Shown piece after piece: positions 50,368-61,100 of a DNA stretch of 64,000 nucleotides. The stretch is from Telopea speciosissima. Taxonomy: Eukaryota; Streptophyta; Magnoliopsida; Proteales; Proteaceae. Every line of letters begins with the position of its first letter. Positions within the stretch are counted from its first letter, which is position 1. The stretch lies in NCBI RefSeq assembly GCF_018873765.1, contig NC_057925.1, positions 698,927-762,926 on the forward strand. Reading direction: 5' to 3'. The notes beneath the pieces were generated by a model, which was not told the origin of the DNA, ran no database searches, and was given only the letters and a program-made list of their open reading frames with translations. Made by a program: the position numbers and the translations under genes.

Positions 50368-50456
50368 GGTCATATGTAGCTTTGAATAGAGTTGATTAGT
50401 GAAAGAAGATTGATGTAGCCGACCCCATTTAGTTGGATAAAGCTGAGTTGAGTTGT
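50368..50456 (+). mobile_element. RTE LINE 3' tail, plus strand
   Basis: About 90 bases ending GATGTAGCCGACCCCATTTA then GTTGGATAAAGCTGAGTTGA, the RTE 3' end. No coding part remains. It lies in the probable NOT3 3' UTR intron. Confidence 0.75.
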
Positions 50457-50760
50457 CTGTTTTGGTCGTATGAGAGTTCAGTGCACTTGCGTGGTTATTC
50501 CAATTCATATTCATATGTAATTTCTTTCAACATTTGGTTGAATATTATAGATTTATAAACTTGTCTTACACATCTATAGAATTTTTTTGCAGGTAATCGC
50601 CAAAAGCAGCATACAAATTGATTGGTTCATTTAGAGAAATGACATGGGAATCCGCCATCCATTAGCTGCATTGAGTTAGATATTGTTGAGTGTGTAACCA
50701 TTTCAAATATGTGACTTGTAATGAATCTCCAATTTTCAATAATAAAAAAGTAGTTCATTT

Positions 50761-51950
50761 ATTCTTTTTTTTTTTTATTCCCTTTCAAGATTTAGACAAG
50801 CAGTTATTATTGTCAGGCATGGGAAGCTAAACCTAATGTGTTGCTTAGAAATTTTGTGAGGTTTACAATAGCTTCCAAAATTCACTAATCAATTCTCCCA
50901 AGCTATTACCTCCCATTTGAATTGTTGTTTGTCATGCTGTACTCCTTTGGCAGCATTTGGAAACCATATGGAATGAAATCATTTCATTCTTTTATTTTTT
51001 AATACGGAATTAAACCATGTGGTGGCAGAAGTGTTTTTATTCAATAATAAATACAATACAATGCCGCTGATGGCCGAAAAAGGGTTTGCTCATTTATTTT
51101 AACTTTGACAGAAAAGATGAGTTAATAACATGTGTTGGTGTCTACCGAAAAAAAAAAAAAAAAAAAAAAAAAAAACCACGCATGTGTTGGTACTCATCTT
51201 ATAACCCTCTTATTTTTTATTTTATGACTTTTCAATGATTTGTCAATGCTTTATTTTCTTCTACCATGTGGTGAACGTCATCTTGGGTTTCTACCCTAGA
51301 AAAAGATAAAATTCACTTTCCTAATCTAAGTTAGGAAGGGAAGGCTAGACAAGGTGGGAGAGGGGGTTTGCTTTTTTTGTTTTTTGTTTTTTTCTGGCAC
51401 AATTTGCAAATCAGGAGAGATGGTCCATCGACCTTGTGGGGGCCATGAACTCTAACCGATTAGCCATCAATCAACCGACCAAGCGGTTTTTTGCATGCTG
51501 CCCTTACCTCGATTTTTGAATCAGATCAGCCGATCTGGATCAGTCAAAATCTGAATCAGCTGATCCGGCCAAGTTGATACCGATTTTTAAAATCCCAGCT
51601 GATTATGAGCTGCTGGCTTAATAAATAATTAAGACAGGAAAGTTTGTGAATATAAAAAAAAGACAAGTTAAAAATAATGAAAAAAAATTCACTAAAAAAA
51701 GAATATTCAGCTATTCATTTCTTGCAAAACAAACATGGCATAAGTGAGAAGCGAGAGAGATGGTAATTATGGAGTTGGGCCAAACCTTTTTCACAAGTTA
51801 CTGTTCAGTATTCACAGTAGAATCCTTAATGCCTGGCTGTTACCTTACCTTATGTCAAATGGAACCGAGCCCACTCACCACTGAAGCGAAGCGAAGCGAA
51901 GCGAATCCAACCCCAGCGAGGAAGGCATTTAACTACGATTCACCTTCGTC
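50761..51950. other. Intergenic between NOT3 and the EF-Ts polyprotein gene
   Basis: No gene is seen. It contains a 28-base A run (51148-51175) in a short insert with an 11-bp direct repeat around it, and a pentanucleotide repeat (GAAGC, four copies) at about 51884-51903. Text at 51510-51600 with repeated GATCxG motifs looks like a small repeat. Confidence 0.5.
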
Positions 51951-51995
51951 TAGTTTATTTAACTTTTATACCACTGCGATGCTCATGGCCTCGCG

Positions 51996-52182
51996 GGATA
52001 AGGATTTAAAGCCTCACCTTTCATTTCTCCCACTCAGGTCTCATCCCTGTCTGAGACAGACTCTGCGTAACTGACGAAGAAAGCCTATCCAGAGAGACAC
52101 ACATCTCACGCTGAGGGAAGAGAATCGTTGTAGGTTTCCCTCGGACTCGGAGGCTCGGGTCTTTGGCATTGACACTCCACAG
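51996..52182 (+). promoter_or_regulatory. Likely promoter end and first leader exon of the EF-Ts polyprotein gene
   Basis: GGATAAGG at 51996-52003 matches the I-box of light-regulated nuclear genes for plastid proteins; ATTTAAA at 52004-52010 could serve as a TATA-like box. A leader exon would run to CACAG at 52182, followed by a GTATTT donor. It would join the exon starting at 55041 (after a CAG acceptor), removing 2858 bases. The motifs and borders are seen; the transcript is inferred. Confidence 0.45.
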
Positions 52183-53187
52183 GTATTTGGCTGTGGCTGT
52201 ATTCTGATTGGGTTGGATTCTCTAATTTTGATGCCGGGTGCTGTGTAGCTTTCTTGTATTGGGTGAGCGCTATTGTTGTGTTGGTTTGGTTCTTCAGTTG
52301 TAAAATGTTCATTGAGCAGGAACTCCTTTCAGCACGTCCTTTCTTCTTTCGAGTTTCATTGGATTCCTCTAATTTTCTGTTGTAGTACTCCTCTGATGGG
52401 CTGTTAGTACTTTAGACTTGAGTGGCCATTGGATTTTTTGTTCAAAATTTTGATCTTCCTTTGAAAGCTGTAGCTTTATAGTTCACTTTGGAGAGGAGAG
52501 AGTTTCATATTTTATTCTTCTTTCTAGGAATTACTTGTCATTTATAGGTGGTGTACCCAAATGGATAATTTTCACAAAATTGAGAATCTGCGTCGTGAGC
52601 TCAACTGACTTCCCTGATAAATAGGGAAACAGGTTGATGGAAGGAAGACTTGGCATAAGAATTTCGGGTTGTTTACTTATTTTTTTTTCTTTCTTCTAAA
52701 TTTAGATGACAAAAGTTCAACATTGTTTGCAGAGGTAGCTTGGACATTTATGGCACAACCATGAGGTTGGTGGTGTCGAACCCCAGTTATCTGGAGGAAA
52801 TATTCCAGTTACAAGGAGTCTTAACCTCTGTATCATTGTCTCAAATTCAACCAGTTTTCTTCTCTCTCCAAGCAGAAACCAGTGTTAATCCGGAGCACTG
52901 GCAAGTCATGCATACAAATTGATATAGATAGGAATTACTTTGTGATCAAATGCTCTGAAATACTTGTCATTAAGGTGGAATTCATTGCAAACGTTGGAAT
53001 TTGAGATATAGGCAGAATCATTTAAATAAATTGACTTTGTTAAGTTGTTGACGCATCCAAAGGACAATTTAAGATTTTCCAATACCAAAATATGCATAAA
53101 ACCTAGCTTTGGAATGAGTTCTATCATAGCACCTTGACAGATGTCCATTAATTTTTATGATTTAGAGAAAACTAATAAATAAATAAA

Positions 53188-53378
53188 GGGAAAAGGAAAG
53201 CTAACCAGTGTTGTGCCTGGGCGTGTACCTGCACCCAGACACAGCCCAGCACAGAAAGACCACCACTGCCCCTGGTCCTTTCCGCCTTTCCAGGGGGCAG
53301 CGGCGGTCTTTTCACGTTGGGCTGTGCCTGGGCGCAGGTACACGCCTAGGCACAGAACCGGTTAGCATTCTTTATCCC
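53188..53378. mobile_element. Mutator-like MITE with about 90-bp inverted repeats
   Basis: A 191-bp fold-back element. The left end GGGAAAAGGAAAGCTAACC and the right end read in reverse, GGGATAAAGAATGCTAACC, continue as near-matching inverted repeats (GTGCCTGGGCGTGTACCTGC against GTGCCTAGGCGTGTACCTGC) almost to the middle. ATAAATAAA flanks it perfectly (53179-53187 and 53379-53387). Long terminal repeats plus a 9-bp duplication are the mark of Mutator-like elements. It lies in the leader intron of the EF-Ts gene. The AT-rich flank lowers the weight of the duplication a little. Confidence 0.8.
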
Positions 53379-55052
53379 ATAAATAAAATAGTCCACAAAC
53401 ACTATAATGGATGTTATTAAAGTTGTGACAGTTACTAAGGGTTCTTGTCATAAACATTTTGTTTTTTTAGCTTCATAGTTTCACACATGCAGGTTGTTTA
53501 CCATGCCTATATCACTTTGCTGTTGTGTTATCAATTATGGTGCTATTGATGTAATGCCATCTGTTTCTGGTCCAGTCCATATGAACTTTATTCTCTATAT
53601 TGTCCTCAAGAGGATGGTACTCATTAATATGGAAGAGCCAAGGTGTGTTCCCCCCCCCCCCCCGCCCTTGAATTTGTTTCCTTTTTTTCTTATTTATGTA
53701 TAGTATTGTATGAAACATGGGCCAAGGAAGGGTGTATAGCTATCCCTTAATTTTCCACCTCAACGGGGTTTTCTTCTTCTTTTTTTTTTTTGGGGTGGGG
53801 GATGGGATGGGGGAGGTAAATCCCTCCTAATTATATTTGTATATGTGTACGTGCAATGTGAGTGAGTACATTGTTTTTTTTTTTTTTTGGGTGGATTATA
53901 TTCTCGGCCTCTCCTATTTGAGGCATATGGAGGATAGAGTGATGATAAGTAATACTTTTCATTTGTTATTCAATTCTTTAATAAAATTGAATTTCATAAT
54001 GCAGCCAAAAGGAAGGATCGATTTACTATCTGTAGCATTTTAAACTAACATTTATCATAGTTGATGATTTTTTGGCTAACATACATGTTTAAGATTTGGG
54101 TGAGATTTAAGGGGTATGGTATCCAAAAGAAACTAGCCCTTTCCACCCCCTTTTTTTGGCCTATAAGGTCCGATCCTGGTTGCCTTGTAAAATTGGCGAA
54201 GACCTTACATTCTTTAAATGGTAGGGTTGGTTAGAATTGATTGGTGCTCACTCCCCCCCCCCCCCCCCAACCTTTTCTAGAAAGGGTTATGTTGACTACT
54301 ACTTAATAAGGCTGAACTTGTACTAGCAAAGCCCGACCTATTACCCACCTTGCTTTTGATTGGTTACTGCCCTAGAGGAAGAATCTGGCTCTGCCCCTGC
54401 AAGAAATTTATCTGTGTTGCCTATAGACATAAATTGATAGAAGATTATTAGTTTTGAATGTTGTTGATTGCAAAGGCATCCTTCATTTGTATTCTGGAGG
54501 ATACTCTCTTACTGGTCCATATAGGGCTTATTAACCATCTAGCTCTCCTGCTTCTGCCATTACCATCACATTTAACATTAATTTTTTAGTGAGGAATAAA
54601 GGCTATCTACAAACCTAATTTGTTTAAGAATGATTGAATTATTCATAAAAATAATTTCAGTTCATCAAGAGTCTCGTAGAGGGTGGTTTATCAGATGAAG
54701 CTTCTCAAGCATAATAATGCTCCATGTTATACCCATCTGCTTGACAATGAAAATATATTCTGAAACGAATTTGTGAGCTTCGGAAAATAGACCAAGCATG
54801 GAGGTAGATAGTAGAGTAGAATTTAAACGTCTTGATATTATTTCTATCATATATCCTTGTTCAAATACTGTTTATCGCAGAGTACATTTATTCTGTACAG
54901 CAATCTTGCCTTTGTTGGTGTAATTTTCCTAGATTTTTCCCATTTTTATGCTTCAACAATGGCTTCTTAAGACCCACTTCTTTCTCATTCTCTTGGAATA
55001 CATATTCTCTTTATTCATTCTCATACTCATTTCTGCACAGGTGAGAAGAAGA

Positions 55053-55070
55053 ATGATGAACAAATTCTAG
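55053..55070 (+). promoter_or_regulatory. Five-codon upstream ORF in the EF-Ts leader
   Basis: In the leader exon that starts at 55041, two ATGs in a row open a frame reading MMNKF and closed by TAG at 55068-55070, 41 bases before the main ATG at 55112. Such a short frame could lower or tune initiation at the main start. It depends on the inferred splice at 55040. Confidence 0.4.
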
Positions 55071-55111
55071 CTGCAGACTATAACTTTCAACTTGTACAAT
55101 TTCCTGTGAAC

Positions 55112-58100
55112 ATGACACCTGTAGTTCCTTTCTCAGTGAGCAATGCTGGACTTGTTCCTGCAATCCCTTTTGTGTCAAGGAAAACTAATTGTCTGACCAG
55201 TAGTAATTCTTTGGGGAAAAGCACAAAACAAAAATTACCTTTGCAAAAGCTTTTTGTACCTGTATCAGCATCAGTGGGAGTATTCCCTGGATACAAAACT
55301 GGTTTCTCCGTACTTGGGTCGAGAGTGCATACCTTAGCAACTGCAGGGACTGAAGTAGCAGTAGAGTCGTCGGATCCTGCCATTGCAGGTGAAGATGCTG
55401 ATGGCATTTCTGAAGTTGAATCTAATGCTTTAGAGACAAGTGAAACACCTTCCTTGAGTGACAATGCCAGTGCTACTCCAAATATTAAATCAAAACGCTC
55501 AAGACCAGTTAGGAAGAGTGAGATGCCACCTGTGAAGAATGAGGATTTGGTTCCTGGTGCAACTTTTACAGGGAAAGTAAGATCAATCCAGCCATTTGGT
55601 GCTTTTGTTGATTTTGGAGCTTTCACAGATGGGTTGGTACATGTTTCTAGGTTGAGTGATAGTTTTGTTAAGGATGTTGGAAGCGTTGTCTCCATTGGCC
55701 AAGAGGTGAAGGTGAGGTTGGTAGAATTAAATACTGAGACTGGACGGATTTCTCTATCCATGAGGGAGAGTGATGATACCAGTAAGTTCCAGCAACGGAA
55801 AGATGCTACTGCCACTGGGGATAAGTCAAGAACTACGAGAAGGAATGGCACAAAGTCAAACCAAAAACGAGATGAGGTGCAGAAAAGCTCAAAGTTTGTC
55901 AAGGGTCAGGACCTGCAGGGCACTGTAAAGAGCTTAACTAGAGCAGGTGCTTTTATAGCACTTCCTGAAGGTGCGGAAGGATTTCTTCCTACATCTGAAG
56001 AATCTGATGAAGGGTTAGCAGACATTATGGGGGGCTCTATGCTGCAGGTTGGCCAAGAAGTTGGCGTCAAGGTGTTACGTATCACGAGAGGACAGGTTAC
56101 CTTGACAATGAAGAAAGAAGAAAATGCTGAAATTTTGAACTCAAAGCTCAGCCAGGGGGTGGTGCATGTAGCTACTAACCCCTTTTTGTTAGCTTTCCGT
56201 AAAAACAAGGATATTGCTGCATTTTTGGATGAGAGGGAGAAAGTGCAAAATACAGCTAAAACTACAGTAACACCAAAAACTTCAGAAAATTTAGAGGGTA
56301 AGGTCAATCAGACTGAAATGGAGACTGACATTCCAAAAGTGCCAGACCAGCCAACAAGCAGTGAAGAGGATCAGGTTAGTGTGCCTTCTGTAGTGGATAA
56401 GGTTGTTGAAGATGATAAAACTTCTTCAAAAGAGGAAGGAAACAGAGTGGAAGCAGCATCTGTTATTCTAGATGCTCCTTTCATGGTACCCGAGAGTGGC
56501 AATGAGAATACTGAAGGGACAGTCTCTAGTTCATCACATAGTGTGGATGCTTCTAAAGAAGCCATACTGGAAGAGGAGGTGGTTCCTGAAACGGTGACAC
56601 CTGAGGCAAGTGTTCCTTCTGAGAACCAGATACCAGAAGATGCTCCTGCAACTGATGGGTTGAAGGGCAATGGAAAAACTGACCCAGCTGGAGAAATGAG
56701 TGTTGATCAGATCTTGTCTTCAGAAAGTGTTGACAGTGAGAAATTTGTAGAGAGTCAAGTGGATGTTGCTTTAGTAAATGAAGAAGTGCAAGCACAGGCA
56801 CCTTCGACTGTAGAGAACAATGTCCCTTCAGCTATGTTGAATGAACATGAAAAGGAAGTTATAAACAGTCAATCTGACAATGTTCTAGTAAATGATGAAG
56901 TAGAAACACAAGCACCTCCAAGTGTGGTGAATGAAGTCTCTCCAGCTACATCAAATGAAGATGAAAAGGAAGTTATGAAGAGTCAAGCTGATGATGCTTT
57001 AGCAAATGATGAAGTGCAGACACAAGCACCTCTGACTGTAGAGAATGAAGTCACTTTGGCTACATCAAACAAAGATGAGAAAGAAGTCATAACAAGTCAA
57101 GCTGATGATGCTTTAACAAATGATCAAGTGCCGACACAAGCACCTCTTACTGTAGGCAAGGAAGTCCCTTCAGCTACATCAAACGAAAATGAAAAGTTGC
57201 CACCGACACCTGAGAAGAATGGCAATGCCAGCAACTCGAATGGACAGGCTGACAGTTCTCCCCAGGCAACCTCAACTAAAGGTTTTTAGGTTTCCCTGCT
57301 CTTGCTACATTTGTATATTGCAAATTGCATTCAACACAATTTTGGGATGAAAATGATGTCAGACATGGATATCTTAGGGATTTAGGGATCACTTGGATTA
57401 GAGTTTGATGGGGCTAATCTGAATTGGGCTTTTAGCCAGGTTATTGCTGTTCAATCTTAAGTTCATTTAAGGATCAACTGAGGATTGGCTACCCCAGATT
57501 GATCCGGATGACATTGCCAGATTGATTGGGACCCCTCTGATCCTTGATCCCGATCCCTTAATCCTTGGTATAATCCTCACAAAATTGCTTGTATAATACA
57601 TGACATATTCATATGAACAAGAAAATCTAAAGATATGAAGGCAATATCAAGAGACATGGGGAATAAATATTCTTAAGGGAAATAGATTGTATGGGGAAAA
57701 TAATGATAACTGAAGCATATGACCCTCTAGATTTCTGGTTTTCTGGTGTGGGGTGTGCCTCACACTTGAGGGATTTCTGTATTGTAATCGATAAGGCATA
57801 AGCTCAGCATGGATGATAGTAACTAGTATAAGTGGTGCAAAGAATAAATGAAATGTAAATTATGATTTTTCTTAACAAGTGTTTTTGTGACACGTCAGAT
57901 TAAAATTTTTTTTTTTAAAAAATTCTTTCGTAAATTTTTGTGCGGCACACATTGCTATTTCAATCTGTTGGTTGTGAGTTTGAAACTTGGAGACAGCATC
58001 TCCTGCAAAGGGGGTAAGGCTGCATAATTGCCCCTCCCAGACCTTGCAGTAGGAGCCTCATGCACTGGGAAGCTCTTTTTACCCTTTGGTATGAGTATCT

Positions 58101-61100
58101 TGTGATCAGACATGATTTTGTGCTAGTAACTTTTGTTAATTAGGAGCCAAAATTTTTTGTCAATTGTGAATTCAGATTTCATGCCAAGGGATTTTGGCAT
58201 ATAAATTTTGATCTCAAGAGATTAATGGAAAGCTAGTCTGGTGAATGGGAGAACAGTATCTGTTCCTATAGTTGCTGACTTCAATTTATGTATGGAATGC
58301 AGCAACCATATCTCCAGCTCTTGTAAAGCAGCTCCGTGAAGAAACAGGAGCGGGCATGATGGATTGTAAAAAGGCTCTTGCAGAAACTGGAGGGCACATT
58401 GTTAAAGCTCAAGAGTACCTCAGAAAGAAAGGCTTAGCAAGTGCAGATAAGAAGGCCAGCAGAATTACAGCAGAGGGTAGGATTGGTTCATACATTCATG
58501 ATAGCAGGATTGGGGTCCTGATTGAGGTGAATTGTGAGACAGATTTTGTGTCACGGGGTGACATAGTCAAGGAGTTAGTTGATGACCTTGCGATGCAAGT
58601 GGCTGCCTGCCCTCAAGTGCAGTATCTTAATGTTGATGATGTTCCTGAAGAGATTGTGAACAAGGAAAGGGAGATCGAGATGCAAAAGGAAGATCTATTG
58701 TCAAAACCAGAGCAGATAAGATCTAAGATCGTGGAGGGTCGGATCAATAAGCGGCTTGGGGAGCTTGCTCTGCTGGAGCAGCCTTATATAAAGAATGATA
58801 AATTGGTAGTAAAGGATTGGGTGAAGCAGACAATCGCAACCATTGGAGAAAATATTAAGGTAAATAGGTTTGTGCGTTACAATCTTGGAGAAGGGTTGGA
58901 GAAAAAAACCCAAGATTTTGCTGCAGAGGTGGCAGCCCAAACTGCAGCAAAGCCCTTGCCTGCTGCACCAGCAAAAGATAAATCTGCTGCTGTTGAAGCC
59001 AAGGACACTGTAGAAAAGTAAGTGGTTTCTTCTTCCACGTGTCTGCTCTCTAAAAGTAATATTATGGTGGTCATTTTTTTCTCTCATTAACTAAGAAGAT
59101 CCACTTCAATCAAAATAATATATGGTCACATACCCATTCCTTGTGGATGGGCAGCAATTTTGGTGTCCGGCTCTGGCTGGTGCCTAAATGCTATTAAGAC
59201 TGTAATTTCCACACATTTCCAGGGCACCCACTAATCAAACCTGTGGTTGTATTTGGTTCTAAATCACCTAAAAGCTAAGGATCAGAATTCCTAGTTATCC
59301 AGAATCGCAGTGAAGGGGATAGAAACCAGAAAACATAAATTTAATTTTAACAGGAGCAAAAAACAAGCCTGATGTGACCAGAAATCTGGTCGAGTGGTCT
59401 AACAGGGAAGAAGAATAATCCCTTAAAAGCCTCACACCAATCCAATGGTCTGATCTCTGTATACAGGAGTTTCCTTGTTGAAACAGGAAACTGAAACTTC
59501 TAACAGAAACCAAAATTCAATAGGAATTTAATAATAGAGCAAAGTCAATAGGGATTTGACTCAAATCTGGTCGAAGGTCAGAATAATAGAGAAGAACAAC
59601 CTTCCAAAGTTTGACCAGAGTCTGATGGTCAGATTTGAAGTTATTGAAGAATCTTACTGAGGATGAAATTGATGGCAGGTTCTTTGAGGGTTCAAAACAG
59701 AATCAGTTAGTGGACTTATGATGATTAAACTGTAAACAAAGTCCTTAACTAAAGTCATAAATCAGAATTGAATTGAAGGAGAAAACATGCACAAGAATTA
59801 AGTAAAGAAATCTGACCTGGACTGATGGAAAAAAAAAAAGAAATTAAGAAGATAAGAAGGGGATATGAATCAGGAATCACCACACCACCTGATCCTTGAT
59901 TGGAATCACCACCAATCTAACCTATTGAATCACCAGCACGGGCTGAAATTGAATCTCCACAGAACCATATTCTGAATCACCACAGAACTTAAGGCAAAAG
60001 CCAAACTATCATTCATCAAATCGTATGTAGGGCTGTAGCCATATGTTACGGTGACAAGGTGACCCATAGTGGTGGCCAGGCGCCTAGGCATCGCCTTAGT
60101 TGCCTAGCTGTGCACATATAAGTAAATGATATATTTGATACTTGATTTTTTTTAAAAAAAATTTATGTTATACACACTTGATGTCTTTTTTAATTTTTTT
60201 TATTTGTTGGTATACAACAAACAAGGTTTTTTTTTTTGGGTGAATTACAACAAACAAGTTAATGAGATGTATTCCATCATTTGACTAAATATAAGTTGCT
60301 ATTGACTAGGGTTTGACAGCTGAATAGGTGTTTAACAACCGAAGAAGGGGAGGGAAGACAGGCAGATTTCTTCTTCTCTCTTCCGCAACTTCGGCAGCAC
60401 AACCAAAGAAAGGGAGAGAAGAGAGGCAGATTTCTTCTTCTCTCTTCCACAACTTCGGCAGCACAGTGGCTGCCGCTATTTTTTCTCCCTGCGACTCCGG
60501 CAGCACAGTGTGTGCTGCTTTTTTTTTTTTGCATCTCCGGCAGCTGCTGCAACTCTGACAGCTCAATGTCTGCTGCTGAAACTTCTCTTTTCTTTCATCT
60601 TTTCCCTCTTCCCCCCTTCCAACAAATTTTGGGATCTAGGCTTTTAGACAACTAGGCGGCCAATTGCCTAGATCCTGAAAAGCTGCCTTGTCGCCTTAGG
60701 TGACACCTAGACAGTTATGGCTGTAGCCCCTTACGAACTTATATAAAAGATTCAAAATATGACTCATACTAAGCTTAAAACTCCTCTAGCTAATAGCGTA
60801 CCTTGGAGGTGGTTTTAATTGACTAGGATACTATAAAATAATGGAGAAAGCAACTTGAAACAAGGCTGGACTCTTAGAGACCTAATCCAGCCCAATTAAC
60901 ACATTTTAATAACCGTTGTTGTGGCCCGCCCTTAATAGCTTGAGATTTTGGGGTAAGCGGTTGTAACATGGTATCAGAGTCAGGAGGTCAAGTGTTCGAT
61001 CCCTGGTAAGTGCGAGGGGTTTGTGTTATGAGTTGGTTGTGCCCCCTTGGTGCCACATGCAGAGTCGTGTGTGTGTGTGTATGGGCATGCATGTGCGGGG

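Larger units (their letters stand above)
49289..50760 (+). other. NOT3 3' UTR with a probable intron and poly(A) signal
   Basis: After the TAG at 49286-49288 the UTR reaches a GTATGT donor at 49335. A CAG acceptor at 50590-50592 after a T run would remove 49335-50592. The final exon then carries AATAAA at 50741-50746. The donor, acceptor and signal are seen; use of the intron is inferred. A 3' UTR intron placed more than 55 bases after the stop could expose the mRNA to nonsense-mediated decay; here it is 46 bases away. Confidence 0.5.

Noticed and set aside
52740-52922. Extra exon in the EF-Ts leader after a TTGTTTGCAG acceptor at about 52733
   Set aside because: A possible acceptor exists, but no clear donor or conserved coding text follows; not supported.
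55087-55902. 271-residue minus-strand frame
   Set aside because: Shadow of the EF-Ts polyprotein exon on the other strand, with no known family features.
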